NCBI GenBank assembly: GCA_028704385.1
Contig: JAQVLA010000017.1
Coordinates: 1-64,000, forward strand
Length of the DNA: 64,000 nt
Source of the DNA: Bacteroidales bacterium
GTDB lineage: Bacteria > Bacteroidota > Bacteroidia > Bacteroidales > F082
Direction of reading: 5' to 3'
This document shows positions 43,579-53,508 of the stretch, piece by piece; position 1 is the first letter of the stretch, and each line of letters begins with the position of its first letter. Position numbers and translations under genes: made by a program. Under the pieces are notes generated by a model. It had not been told where the DNA came from, searched no databases, and saw only the letters and a list, made by a program, of their open reading frames with translations.

Positions 43579-45519
43579 ATGCAAACAGAACAAAAATTTT
43601 TATTGGAACAGGTGCTCATGCAAAGTGAAAAAACAGCCCTGACTCCTGAAACAGCACAAAAGCTAAGGGTAATCAGAAAAGAACACAACGATAAAGCTGT
43701 GATTTTTGTTGGTGCCGGAACCTGTGGTTTAGGTGCCGGAGCGGCAGAAACGATCAAAGCCGCTAAAAAATACCTTCAGGAAAAAAATATCGAATCACAG
43801 GTAATATCCGTTGGATGTATCGGATTATGTTCTTCAGAACCTATCATGGATGTAAAACTCCCCGGAAAAAAACGTCTCTCTTTCGAAAAAGTAAAGGGTG
43901 CTGATGTAGCTTCCATCCTGGATAATATTTTTGCCGGTAATCTTCCGGAACATCCAATGTTAGGACAATTCAGCGATCAGGAAGATCAAACAAGCTGGTC
44001 TGACGTGCCTTCCCTGAATGATCATTTCTTCTTTAAACCTCAGCAGCGTATCGTGCTCGAAAACTGCGGAATCAGCGATCCGGTCAGCATCGAAGAATAT
44101 ATTGCCCGCAATGGCTATAAAGCTTATCTAAACGCTTTAAAGATTTTCAGCCGCGAAGATCTCTGCGATTTTATTGAGAAAAGCGGATTACGCGGCCGTG
44201 GCGGCGGTGGATTCCCCACGGGCAAAAAATGGAAGTTTGCCCTGGCCACCGAAGCAGATCAAAAATACCTTATCTGTAATGCCGACGAAGGCGACCCTGG
44301 TGCCTTTATGGATCGCGCGGTGATTGAAGGCGACCCGCACAAACTGCTCGAAGGTATGGCACTGGCAGCATACGCTATTGGAGCTTCAAAAGCATATGTA
44401 TATATCCGTGCCGAATATCCGCTGGCCATCGAACGCCTGGTGACAGCCATCAAACAAGCAAAAGAATACGGCTTGCTGGGCAAAAATATTTTCGGCTCAG
44501 CAGTCGATCTGGATATCGTGATCAAAAAAGGAGCTGGTGCATTTGTATGCGGAGAAGAAACTGCCCTCATTCACAGTATCGAGGGTCGTCGTGGCATGCC
44601 GCGTCCACGTCCGCCATTCCCTGCAGTGAATGGATTATTTGGCAAACCCACCATCATCAACAATGTGGAAACCTTGTCCAACCTTACTGCTATTGTAAAC
44701 AAAGGTGCTGACTGGTTCAGCAGCATGGGAACCACCACCAGCAAAGGAACCAAGGTGTTCGCACTTTCCGGAAAGATTGCTACTACCGGCCTTGTCGAAA
44801 TTCCGATGGGAACAACAGTACGTGATATCATCTTCAAAATAGCCGGAGGTATTGCCAATGGCAAAAAATTTAAAGCAGTGCAGATGGGAGGGCCTTCCGG
44901 TGGTTGCGTAACAGAAGCAAATCTGGACATAAAAATAGATTACGAAAATCTGATCAAGGTAGGTGCCATGATGGGTTCGGGGGGTATGGTAGTGATGGAC
45001 GAAGACACCTGCATGGTGGATGTGGCTAAATTCTTTATGGATTTCATCCAGCGCGAAAGCTGCGGAAAATGTATTCCCTGCCGTGAAGGTACACGCCGTA
45101 TGCTCGAAATATTGGAAAGCATTACAAGCAAGCCCAAAAACCGCGAAACACACGAACCACTGGCTCGTATGAAAGGTGTGATGCAGCTCGAAAAACTGGG
45201 TAAAGTAATCAAGGACACCTCTCTTTGCGGTCTGGGACAAACAGCACCTAATCCGGTTTTGAGTACACTTAAATGGTTCCGCGAAGAATATGAAGAACAT
45301 GTTTTTGATAAAAAATGTCGCGCCGGCGTATGTACCAACCTTCGCGAATATACTATCAATGTTGAAAAATGTACGGGTTGTACTATTTGTGCAAAAAAAT
45401 GTCCTACCGGAGCAATCCTCGGCGGACGCAAACAACCGCATTTCATCATTCAAGACAAATGTATCAGCTGTGGCTCCTGCGAAGAGGCCTGTAAATTTGA
45501 TGCTGTAATGGTAAGCTAA
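43579..45519 (+). CDS. hydB: [FeFe]-hydrogenase NAD/FMN subunit (HydB, NuoF-like)
   Basis: A 646-residue protein with domains in the HydB order. First comes an N-terminal thioredoxin-like [2Fe-2S] region (GAGTCGLGAG, GCIGLCSSEP). The NuoF core has the NAD/FMN motifs GLRGRGGGGFPTGKKW and NADEGDPGAFMDR, and a [4Fe-4S] site in ESCGKCIPCREGTRRM. A C-terminal domain carries two [4Fe-4S] sites (CTGCTICAKKCPTGAI and CISCGSCEEACKFDAV). It oxidises or reduces NAD(H) and feeds the HydA site; trimers of this type often bifurcate electrons between NADH and ferredoxin. Bifurcation itself cannot be proven by sequence. Confidence 0.95.
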   Translation: MQTEQKFLLEQVLMQSEKTALTPETAQKLRVIRKEHNDKAVIFVGAGTCGLGAGAAETIKAAKKYLQEKNIESQVISVGCIGLCSSEPIMDVKLPGKKRLSFEKVKGADVASILDNIFAGNLPEHPMLGQFSDQEDQTSWSDVPSLNDHFFFKPQQRIVLENCGISDPVSIEEYIARNGYKAYLNALKIFSREDLCDFIEKSGLRGRGGGGFPTGKKWKFALATEADQKYLICNADEGDPGAFMDRAVIEGDPHKLLEGMALAAYAIGASKAYVYIRAEYPLAIERLVTAIKQAKEYGLLGKNIFGSAVDLDIVIKKGAGAFVCGEETALIHSIEGRRGMPRPRPPFPAVNGLFGKPTIINNVETLSNLTAIVNKGADWFSSMGTTTSKGTKVFALSGKIATTGLVEIPMGTTVRDIIFKIAGGIANGKKFKAVQMGGPSGGCVTEANLDIKIDYENLIKVGAMMGSGGMVVMDEDTCMVDVAKFFMDFIQRESCGKCIPCREGTRRMLEILESITSKPKNRETHEPLARMKGVMQLEKLGKVIKDTSLCGLGQTAPNPVLSTLKWFREEYEEHVFDKKCRAGVCTNLREYTINVEKCTGCTICAKKCPTGAILGGRKQPHFIIQDKCISCGSCEEACKFDAVMVS

Positions 45520-45548
45520 TTGGGTGTAAACGTTAAAAACCTGAAACT

Positions 45549-47270
45549 ATGAACTTAACGATAGAAGTAAATAACAATATTATTACTGCCGATCAGGGTG
45601 ATACGATACTCGAAGCCCTGAACAAAAACGGGATGAGCGTTCCTACACTTTGCCATATGAAAGGCCTGTTCCCAACAGGAGCCTGCCGGATGTGTGTAGT
45701 GGAAGTTGAAGGCCGGCGCAATTTGGTTACCGCCTGCTCCGAACCAGTAATGAATGGCATGAAAATCAAAACACACTCACTAAGGGTTATCGAATCCAGA
45801 AAAACCATTGTAGAGTTGCTGCTGAGTAATCATCCTGACGACTGCTTGTATTGCGAACGTAATGGAAGCTGCGAGTTACAAGGTCTCTCGGAAGACCTTA
45901 ACATCCGCGAAAGAAGAATCAGCGGACAAAAAAATAAATTCAAACTTGATGTTTCGAGTGCCAGCATTGTCCGCGATCCCGAAAAATGTATCCTCTGCGG
46001 ACGTTGTGTCAGGGTTTGTGAAGAAATCGAAGGCGTTTCAGCAATCGAATTTGTCGGCCGTGGCAGCAAAACCTTTATAGGAACAAGTTTCAACCATGGC
46101 CTTAATCTTTCAACCTGCGTTAACTGTGGCCAGTGTATCATGGTTTGCCCGACAGGTGCACTCAAAGAAAAAGGTCATATCTGGGAGGTAAAAGATATGC
46201 TTGGTAAACCCGAAAAAACCGTTGTGGTTCATTATGCACCTTCTATTTCTGTTTCACTGGCCGAAGAGTTTGGCCTTCCTTCCGGATACAATATGATCGG
46301 ACTGATGAATGCCGCCCTGCGAAGGATGGGCTTCAATTATGTGTTCGACACCTCCTTCTCGGCCGACCTTACCATCATGGAAGAGGCATCCGAACTTGTA
46401 CACCGTGTACAAAACGGAGGCAAACTCCCCATGATAACCAGTTGCTGCCCTGGATGGATAAAATATGCCGAAGAGTTTCAGTCAGATTTACTGGAAAATC
46501 TCTCCAGCTGCAAATCACCACAGCAAATGATGGGTGCAATAATAAAGAGCTATTTTGCTGAAACAGAAAATATCGCTCCTGAAAATATTTATTCTGTTTC
46601 TATCATGCCCTGCACTGCCAAAAAGTTTGAACAACAGCGCGAAGAAATGACACAAAATGGAATCTCGGATGTGGATGCCGTTCTCACAACGCGCGAATTA
46701 GCCCGGTTGATCAGACTTTATGGCATTGACATTAACAAGCTTGAACCCGAACTCGCCGATTCTCCACTTGGAACACGATCATCAGCTGGTAAGATATTCG
46801 GTACTTCTGGCGGTGTAATGGAAGCCGCCATACGTTCGGCACATTATTTTATCACCGGCAAGGAATTGGTTAAGTTCCAGGTGAAAGGTGTTCGCGGACT
46901 GGAAGGACGCAAAGAGGCCAAAGTAAAAGTGGGCGAACTGGAGGTAGGTGTAGCTGTAGTGAGTGGCTTAAAAAATGCTGAAATCCTGATGGATGAGATC
47001 AGAAACGGACGCAACGACCTGCACTTTATCGAGGTGATGGCCTGCCCCGGCGGCTGTATCAATGGTGGCGGACAACCTATTGGAACAGATGAAGATGCAG
47101 TGAAAGCCAGGATGATGTCGCTCTATGATATTGATGAAAAGGATGCCATCAAAGTATCGCACAAAAATCCTTACATCACCGAATTATACGATAAATTTCT
47201 AGGCAAGCCATTGGGCCATAAGAGCCATGAGTTGTTGCATACCCATTATCAAATACGAGATGTAAATTAA
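45549..47270 (+). CDS. hydA: [FeFe]-hydrogenase catalytic subunit (HydA, group A3 type)
   Basis: A 573-residue enzyme that interconverts protons and hydrogen. It has an N-terminal [2Fe-2S] domain (CHMKGLFPTGACRMC), a His/Cys [4Fe-4S] site (HPDDCLYCERNGSCELQ) and two [4Fe-4S] motifs (CILCGRCVRVC, CVNCGQCIMVC). The H-cluster motifs are TSCCPGW (Cys299, Cys300), MPCTAKK (Met353, Cys355) and MACPGGCINGGG (Cys499, Cys503). This puts all cluster ligands and the proton-transfer cysteine at the same residue numbers as in the Clostridium pasteurianum enzyme CpI. A short C-terminal helix tail follows. Partner subunits beside it indicate a trimeric NAD-linked hydrogenase. Confidence 0.96.
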   Translation: MNLTIEVNNNIITADQGDTILEALNKNGMSVPTLCHMKGLFPTGACRMCVVEVEGRRNLVTACSEPVMNGMKIKTHSLRVIESRKTIVELLLSNHPDDCLYCERNGSCELQGLSEDLNIRERRISGQKNKFKLDVSSASIVRDPEKCILCGRCVRVCEEIEGVSAIEFVGRGSKTFIGTSFNHGLNLSTCVNCGQCIMVCPTGALKEKGHIWEVKDMLGKPEKTVVVHYAPSISVSLAEEFGLPSGYNMIGLMNAALRRMGFNYVFDTSFSADLTIMEEASELVHRVQNGGKLPMITSCCPGWIKYAEEFQSDLLENLSSCKSPQQMMGAIIKSYFAETENIAPENIYSVSIMPCTAKKFEQQREEMTQNGISDVDAVLTTRELARLIRLYGIDINKLEPELADSPLGTRSSAGKIFGTSGGVMEAAIRSAHYFITGKELVKFQVKGVRGLEGRKEAKVKVGELEVGVAVVSGLKNAEILMDEIRNGRNDLHFIEVMACPGGCINGGGQPIGTDEDAVKARMMSLYDIDEKDAIKVSHKNPYITELYDKFLGKPLGHKSHELLHTHYQIRDVN

Positions 47271-47288
47271 ACGCCAAAAGCTTCTGAA

Positions 47289-49274
47289 ATGGCACATAAT
47301 GCACATCACAAACAGTTGGTTTTTACGGTGAAGGACCGTTGCAGGGTATGTTATACCTGCTTACGCGAATGCCCCGTAAAAGCCATCAAAATAATCAACG
47401 GCCAGGCCGAAGTGATTAGCGAACGCTGTATCGGCTGTGGCAATTGTGTGCGGGTGTGTCGTCAGGAAGCCAAAGTTTATCTGCAACAAATAGATGAAGT
47501 AAGTGAATTGTTGAGAAGCGGACAACGCACGGCAGCATGTCTGGCACCAAGTTTTCCGGCAGAGTTTACGGAAATAGAAGATTATCGTATCCTTGTCGGA
47601 ATGGTTAAAAAGCTTGGTTTTGAATTGGTTACCGAAGTAGCATTTGGTGCCGACATGGTGTCGGTTGCCTATAAAGAGCTTTATCAGCAAGACAACTCCA
47701 AAGGCATCATCTCATCTGATTGCCCTGCCATAGTATTTTATGTGGAACATTACCTGCCCGAACTGGTGAATAATCTGGCTCCTTTGGTATCGCCAATGGT
47801 TGCCAGCTCACGTTTTTTGAAAAAGAAATATGGCGACGATCTTCAGGTAGTGTTTATAGGACCCTGTGTGGCTAAAAAAGCCGAATCGAACGAAATAGAT
47901 TATGCGCTTACTTTTACTGAGTTAAGAACATTGCTTCGCCAGCATCGCATCAAACCGGATGAAGAACTGGCTCGTGATTTTGACCCTCCTTTTGCAGGCA
48001 AAGGTGCCATTTTCCCGGTAAGTCATGGCCTTTTACAAAATATGGACGTGGAAGCCGACATCACCAAAGGAGATGTGGTGGTTGCCGAAGGACGTATCAA
48101 TGTAAAAGATGCCTTAAACGAGTTTTCGCAGGGAGCACTTAATGCCCGTCACCTGGAATTGCTCTGTTGCGAAGGCTGCATCATGGGGCCCGGAATGAGC
48201 GAAGAAGGGAAAAAATATTTGCGCCGTTCCTGCATCTCAAGTTATGTGGCACATAAACTGGATAACTTCGATCAGCAACAATGGCAGGCTGATATGGAAC
48301 TGGCAAAAACCGTTGATCTATCTAATAGCTTCACCCAGATGGATCGCCGCACCCATATCCCAACTTCAAACGCAATTGCCGAAGTACTCAAAAAAATGGG
48401 CAAGAACGATCTATCGGATTATCTCGATTGTGGCGCATGTGGCTACGACACCTGCATGGAACATGCCATTGCCATAACACAGGGATTGGCCGAAACAGAA
48501 ATGTGCCTGCCCTATACCATTGAAAAACTGCACCAGTCAATCGAAAAAGTTAACCTGAGCAATCAGGAGCTGGCCAGTGCGCGCGAAGCACTCAAACAAT
48601 CAGAGAAGCTGGCACATATGGGGCAATTATCTGCCGGTATTGCCCACGAACTTAACAATCCATTGGGTGTAATCACCTTATACAGCAATATGCTGATGGA
48701 CGACACCAACGACAATACTGCCAAAGAAGATCTCAAACTGATTGTTGAACAAGCCGAACGTTGTCGGAAAATAGTAGGTGGACTGCTTAATTTTGCCCGC
48801 AAAAATCAGGTTCGTCTCACCGAAACCCATCTCGAGAAATTTGTAAGCCGAAGCATTCAAAGTATCGTATGCCCACAAAATATATCGATCAAACTTCAGG
48901 TTGAACTGAATGATCCTTATGTATATCTGGATGCAGATCAAATGATGCAGGTACTCACAAACCTCGAAAAAAATGCCGTGGAAGCCATGCCCAATGGTGG
49001 AGAAATCACACTTACAATCAGTGAAAAAACAGAAGATGTGATTATCACCATCAGCGATCAGGGTGTTGGCATTTCGGCCGAAAATATGGAAAAGCTTTTC
49101 ACGCCTTTCTTCACAACAAAAGAGGTAGGAAAAGGCACAGGTCTTGGACTGCCGCTATGCTATGGCATTGTGAAAATGCACAAAGGAAAAATAGATGTTA
49201 ATTCAAATACTGATCCGGAGAAAGGGCCAACAGGTACAACCTTTACCATCCGTTTGCCCCGTAATCCGATTTAA
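47289..49274 (+). CDS. Sensory H-cluster domain histidine kinase
   Basis: A 661-residue fusion. It has two N-terminal [4Fe-4S] motifs ([24 protein letters not shown]), then a hydrogenase-like domain that keeps all four H-cluster cysteines: Cys145 in SSDCPAI, Cys193 in GPCVAKK, and Cys293 and Cys297 in [10 protein letters not shown]. The proton-transfer cysteine is replaced by Asp144 and the cluster-side methionine by Gly191. A further FeS domain follows ([13 protein letters not shown]), then HisKA with phospho-His453 ([12 protein letters not shown]) and an HATPase ([24 protein letters not shown]). This resembles kinase-linked putative sensory [FeFe]-hydrogenases (group C). Sensing of hydrogen or redox state is inferred from this and the operon. 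Confidence 0.9.
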   Translation: MAHNAHHKQLVFTVKDRCRVCYTCLRECPVKAIKIINGQAEVISERCIGCGNCVRVCRQEAKVYLQQIDEVSELLRSGQRTAACLAPSFPAEFTEIEDYRILVGMVKKLGFELVTEVAFGADMVSVAYKELYQQDNSKGIISSDCPAIVFYVEHYLPELVNNLAPLVSPMVASSRFLKKKYGDDLQVVFIGPCVAKKAESNEIDYALTFTELRTLLRQHRIKPDEELARDFDPPFAGKGAIFPVSHGLLQNMDVEADITKGDVVVAEGRINVKDALNEFSQGALNARHLELLCCEGCIMGPGMSEEGKKYLRRSCISSYVAHKLDNFDQQQWQADMELAKTVDLSNSFTQMDRRTHIPTSNAIAEVLKKMGKNDLSDYLDCGACGYDTCMEHAIAITQGLAETEMCLPYTIEKLHQSIEKVNLSNQELASAREALKQSEKLAHMGQLSAGIAHELNNPLGVITLYSNMLMDDTNDNTAKEDLKLIVEQAERCRKIVGGLLNFARKNQVRLTETHLEKFVSRSIQSIVCPQNISIKLQVELNDPYVYLDADQMMQVLTNLEKNAVEAMPNGGEITLTISEKTEDVIITISDQGVGISAENMEKLFTPFFTTKEVGKGTGLGLPLCYGIVKMHKGKIDVNSNTDPEKGPTGTTFTIRLPRNPI

Positions 49275-49297
49275 CAATTGATAAAAAATTGCAAACC

Positions 49298-49693
49298 ATG
49301 AGCAACGAAAAAAAACTGATTCTGATTGCCGATGACGACGCCGATTACCTGTTTCAGATGGAGGCAATGGTAAAAAACCTGGGTTTCAGGGTAAAAACTG
49401 CCGAAAGCCAGGCCGAAGCCGAAAAAGTGCTGGAAACCGTAAAACCCGATCTGGCCATTTTCGACCTAATGATGGAACAGGAAGACAGCGGATTCATCCT
49501 ATCCTACAAAGCCAAACGCAAATATCCTGATATGCCTATCATTCTGGCTTCTGCCGTAACAGCCGAAACAGGATATAATTTTGATTTGTACAATGAAAAC
49601 GACCGCGACTGGATCAAAGCAGACCTCTATCTCGAAAAAGGAATCCGTCCTGATCAGCTACATCGTGAAATCAATAAATTGTTGAAACTTTAA
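49298..49693 (+). CDS. Single-domain response regulator
   Basis: About 131 residues from the ATG at 49298 (MSNEKKLIL); a TTG nine bases upstream is less likely. The receiver has the acidic pocket IADDDADY, phosphoacceptor Asp in LAIFDLMME and a Lys in YLEKGI. It is slightly extended after the phosphorylation site, like the regulator at 42513. Its place between two kinase genes suggests a relay role. Confidence 0.88.
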   Translation: MSNEKKLILIADDDADYLFQMEAMVKNLGFRVKTAESQAEAEKVLETVKPDLAIFDLMMEQEDSGFILSYKAKRKYPDMPIILASAVTAETGYNFDLYNENDRDWIKADLYLEKGIRPDQLHREINKLLKL

Positions 49694-49705
49694 AATGTAT
49701 TAATC

Positions 49706-50827
49706 ATGGCAACCTTACATGTGCTTGTTGTGGATGATGAGCCCGGTATCCGCTCCGGCGTAACACGCATCTTGAGCAATTATACTGTTGGCTATCCCTT
49801 TATGGATGAAGACTTCGATTTTCATCTGATCGAAGCCGGCACCGGTGAAGATGCCATTGAGGTACTTAACAATCAGCCTGTTGATGTAGTTTTACTCGAC
49901 AACAAACTACCCGGCATGGATGGTATTGAAGTGCTGGACTACATCAAGCAGCAAAATTTTGATGTTGCGGTGATGATGATCACCTCTTATGCCTCTCTTG
50001 ATCTTGCTATCAAAGCTACCCGCAACGGAGCCTACAATTTCATGCCCAAACCTTTTACACCTCAAGAGTTACGCGCCTCCATCGAAAATGTCGCCAAACA
50101 TCTTTTTCTCAAACGGATGACGCGTAAAATGCAGGAAGAAGGCAAGCAGATCCGTTTTCAGTTCCTTTCGGTGCTTTCGCACGAACTCAAATCGCCCATC
50201 AATGCGGTTGAAGGTTATCTGAAAATGATGCAGGAAAAGCAATTTGGCGAAAAAGTGGAAGATTACGACCGCATGATCGACCGGTCGCTCACCCGACTCA
50301 AAGGCATGCGCAACCTCATCATGGATCTGCTCGATCTGACTAAGATTGAATCGGGCAAAAAGGAACGTAAGATGCGTGATGTAAACCTGGCCGAAATAGC
50401 CAAAATGGCTATGGATACCATGGAACCTTATGCCATCCAGCGTTCGGTAAAAATGAGACTCAATGTGGAGGGTGATCCACAGCTGCTAGCTGATGCCGAT
50501 GAGATGGAAATCGTTTTTAATAACCTCATTTCCAATGCAGTGAAATACAACAAAGAAGGTGGAAAAGTTCAGGTTATTATTTCCGATCGCGGCAAAGACC
50601 TCGAAATAAAGGTTTCGGATACCGGAATCGGGATGAGCGAAGAAGACAGTGATAAGATCTTTCAGGATTTTGTCCGTATTAAAAATTCAAAAACCAAGGA
50701 AATCACCGGCAGCGGATTAGGTTTGTCGATCACCAGAAAAATGATCGAACAATACAATGGCACCATCGAAGTGGAAAGTAAGCCTGATGAAGGCACTACT
50801 TTCACTGTATCTTTGCCACGACTTTGA
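49706..50827 (+). CDS. Response regulator-histidine kinase hybrid
   Basis: A 373-residue protein with an N-terminal receiver (VVDDEPGI, phospho-Asp in VVLLDNKLPGMDG, Lys in FMPKPFTP), then a HisKA domain (VLSHELKSPINAV) and an HATPase (NNLISNAVKYN, DTGIGM, GSGLGLSI). There are no membrane helices, so it acts in the cytoplasm. Receiver-first kinases of this type pass signals from an upstream phosphodonor. It links the sensory kinase at 47289 with the small regulators in the same operon. Confidence 0.92.
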   Translation: MATLHVLVVDDEPGIRSGVTRILSNYTVGYPFMDEDFDFHLIEAGTGEDAIEVLNNQPVDVVLLDNKLPGMDGIEVLDYIKQQNFDVAVMMITSYASLDLAIKATRNGAYNFMPKPFTPQELRASIENVAKHLFLKRMTRKMQEEGKQIRFQFLSVLSHELKSPINAVEGYLKMMQEKQFGEKVEDYDRMIDRSLTRLKGMRNLIMDLLDLTKIESGKKERKMRDVNLAEIAKMAMDTMEPYAIQRSVKMRLNVEGDPQLLADADEMEIVFNNLISNAVKYNKEGGKVQVIISDRGKDLEIKVSDTGIGMSEEDSDKIFQDFVRIKNSKTKEITGSGLGLSITRKMIEQYNGTIEVESKPDEGTTFTVSLPRL

Positions 50828-50847
50828 AACGATAAAAACTAACTGAC

Positions 50848-52275
50848 GTGAAATTTACTCCTGAAAACTATAAACTACCGGATGTACCCATGCAGCCCTT
50901 CATTGATGATGAAGAGATCTGGGATTACATCAACCACACGCAATCCACACCCGAAAAGGTGAAGGCCATCGTACAAAAATCGCTTGATAAAAACCGCCTC
51001 AGTCTGGCCGAGACAGCAGTTTTGCTCAAGGCCACCGACAGCGAATCCATCGAGATCATCAAAAAAGGTGCCCGCGAACTCAAAGAAAAAGTTTACGGAA
51101 AACGTATCGTGCTTTTTGCCCCGCTTTATGTAGGTAATTATTGTTCTAATAATTGCCGCTACTGTGGTTTCAAAGCATCCAACAAAAGTGCTATCCGCAA
51201 AACCCTCACCAAAGAAGAACTGATCGAAAACGTGAAAGCCCTTGAAGAACATGGCCAAAAACGTTTGATATTGGTTTATGGCGAGCATCGCACCTACTCA
51301 GCAGAGTTTATCGCAGATACAGTGCGCACTGTGTATAGCGTAAAAAAAGACCATGGCGAGATCCGCCGTGTCAACATCAATGCTGCTCCATTTGATATCG
51401 AAGGCTTTAAAACAGTTCATGAATCCGGAATAGGAACCTATCAGATTTTTCAGGAAACCTATCATCATCCCACCTATTCATATGTGCATCCATCAGGCAA
51501 AAAAGCCGACTACGACTGGCGGCTCACTTCCCTCGATCGCGCCATGGAGGCCGGTATTGATGATGTTGGACTTGGTGCATTGTTCGGTTTGTACGACTGG
51601 CGTTTTGAAGTTTTGGCACTGCTGCGTCATGTAAATCACCTGGAAGCCTGCTACAATGTTGGGCCTCATACAATTTCATTCCCACGCATTCAGGACGCCT
51701 CCGAATATGATCTGGATGATAAATATTTTGTTACGGACGCCGAATTTACACGCCTTGTTGCCATTCTTCGGTTGGCCGTACCCTATACCGGACTTATCCT
51801 TACTGCACGCGAACCGGAAAAGATACGCAAGGAAGTGCTGGCTTTTGGTTGTTCGCAGATTGATGCCGGCACCAAGCTGGAAATTGGTGCTTATTCCGAA
51901 AATCCCCATATTGATCAAAACCTGCACAAAGAACAGTTTAAGATCAATGATGACCGCACACTCAATGAGGTAATTGATGAATTACTCAACAGTGATTATA
52001 TACCATCCTTCTGCACTGCCTGCTACCGCAAAGGCCGCACCGGTGAGCATTTTATGGAATTCAGTGTGCCGGGATTTATCAAAAAATTCTGCACGCCCAA
52101 TGCTATGCTCACCCTGGCTGAGTATATCGTTGATTATGCCACTCCCGAAACAGCTGCTAAAGGCTGGAAAGTGATAAACAGGAATCTGGAAAGCCTGGGT
52201 GATGAACGATACATCAAAGAAGTGAATTCACGCCTCGAACGTATCAAACAAGGCGAACGCGACCTGTATTTCTAG
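50848..52275 (+). CDS. hydG: [FeFe]-hydrogenase maturase HydG
   Basis: A 475-residue radical-SAM tyrosine lyase that supplies CO and cyanide ligands as an Fe-cysteine synthon for the H-cluster. The start codon is GTG. The radical-SAM cluster motif is YCSNNCRYCGFKASNK (CxxxCxxC). The C-terminal auxiliary cluster site is CTACYRKGRTGEHFME with the third cysteine in IKKFCTP. Length is canonical. It follows the hybrid kinase gene by 20 bases and is followed by hydF. Confidence 0.97.
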   Translation: MKFTPENYKLPDVPMQPFIDDEEIWDYINHTQSTPEKVKAIVQKSLDKNRLSLAETAVLLKATDSESIEIIKKGARELKEKVYGKRIVLFAPLYVGNYCSNNCRYCGFKASNKSAIRKTLTKEELIENVKALEEHGQKRLILVYGEHRTYSAEFIADTVRTVYSVKKDHGEIRRVNINAAPFDIEGFKTVHESGIGTYQIFQETYHHPTYSYVHPSGKKADYDWRLTSLDRAMEAGIDDVGLGALFGLYDWRFEVLALLRHVNHLEACYNVGPHTISFPRIQDASEYDLDDKYFVTDAEFTRLVAILRLAVPYTGLILTAREPEKIRKEVLAFGCSQIDAGTKLEIGAYSENPHIDQNLHKEQFKINDDRTLNEVIDELLNSDYIPSFCTACYRKGRTGEHFMEFSVPGFIKKFCTPNAMLTLAEYIVDYATPETAAKGWKVINRNLESLGDERYIKEVNSRLERIKQGERDLYF

Positions 52276-52296
52276 CAAATAACTCCCTGAACATAG

Positions 52297-53499
52297 ATGG
52301 CTAAAGGAAAAGACCTCAAACCACATATCGGTATTTTTGGCCGACGCAACAATGGCAAAAGCTCCCTCATCAACCTGATAACCGGGCAGGAAGTGGCTAT
52401 CGTTTCAGAAGAAGCCGGAACTACCACTGATCCAGTGAAAAAATCTATCGAGATTTTTGGCATTGGACCGGCAGTTATTGTGGATACAGCAGGGATAGAC
52501 GATAGCGGTGAATTAGGAGAAAAACGGGTAAAAAAAACCTACGACGCCATCAAAACCATCGATTGCGCCATATTGGTAATCACAAAAAACGAATTTGGCT
52601 TTTACGAAAAAGAGTTGATCAAACAGTTTCGTGATTATAGTATTCCATATTTTATCGTTCACAACAAGAGCGATTTACAACCTCTCGAACAGCTTACGCG
52701 TGAAAAAATAGGAGCTTTCAGTAAAGCCGAAGTTTTTGATTTTAGTGTTACCAGGCCCACCCAAACCGATACCCTGATAGGACTGCTCAGGAAGACCCTT
52801 CCGGAAACATCATTTCAAAAACCTTCCTTGCTGGGTGGTATCGTTGAGCCAAACGGTGTGGTATTACTTGTCACACCCATTGATTCGGAAGCACCCGACG
52901 GACGAATGATCCTCCCGCAGGTAATGGCCATCCGTGATGTACTGGATAATGATAACATTTGCATCGTACTCAAGGAAACCCATCTGAAACAGTATTTCGA
53001 ACAGCACCAGCCCGAACCTCAGCTGGTTATTACCGACAGTCAGGCCTTTGGATTTGTAAACAGCATTGTGCCGGCGCATGTCCCCCTTACAAGTTTCAGT
53101 ATTATCTTCGCCCGATTAAAAGGCGATTTTGAGCATTATATGGAAGGCACCCCCACACTTTCGGAGTTGAAGGATGGGGATAAAATTTTAATACTTGAGT
53201 CATGCTCACATCAGGTAAGCTGCGAAGATATAGGCCGAAATAAATTGCCCCGCTGGATCAAAGAATTCAGTGGCAAACGAATCGAATTTGATGTGGTTGC
53301 AGGCTTGTCCGATATCCCCGAAATCTCCGATTACCGTATGGTTATACAATGCGGAGGATGCGTTGTTACCCGCAAGCAGCTTATCAACAGGCTTCGTCCT
53401 GCAGTAAATGCCCGTATTCCAGTGAGTAATTATGGACTGACAATTGCCTGGATAAATGGTATTTTTGATCGTGTGATATCACCCTTCAAAACAATATAA
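52297..53499 (+). CDS. hydF: [FeFe]-hydrogenase maturation GTPase HydF
   Basis: A 400-residue scaffold protein that assembles the diiron subcluster and hands it to HydA. The GTPase domain has the P-loop GRRNNGKSSLINLI, DTAGIDD and HNKSDL. The C-terminal cluster-binding domain has ESCSHQVSC and the later IQCGGC cysteine pair. It lies between hydG and hydE, with gaps of 21 and 9 bases. Confidence 0.97.
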   Translation: MAKGKDLKPHIGIFGRRNNGKSSLINLITGQEVAIVSEEAGTTTDPVKKSIEIFGIGPAVIVDTAGIDDSGELGEKRVKKTYDAIKTIDCAILVITKNEFGFYEKELIKQFRDYSIPYFIVHNKSDLQPLEQLTREKIGAFSKAEVFDFSVTRPTQTDTLIGLLRKTLPETSFQKPSLLGGIVEPNGVVLLVTPIDSEAPDGRMILPQVMAIRDVLDNDNICIVLKETHLKQYFEQHQPEPQLVITDSQAFGFVNSIVPAHVPLTSFSIIFARLKGDFEHYMEGTPTLSELKDGDKILILESCSHQVSCEDIGRNKLPRWIKEFSGKRIEFDVVAGLSDIPEISDYRMVIQCGGCVVTRKQLINRLRPAVNARIPVSNYGLTIAWINGIFDRVISPFKTI

Positions 53500-53508
53500 A
53501 TTACTGAT

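Noticed and set aside
44635-45453. A 272-codon frame opposite hydB
   Set aside because: It is the antisense shadow of a highly conserved gene, rich in the residues expected from reverse translation.
49289-49297. A TTG start for the response regulator
   Set aside because: An ATG nine bases later gives the usual receiver N-terminus, so the TTG is not needed.
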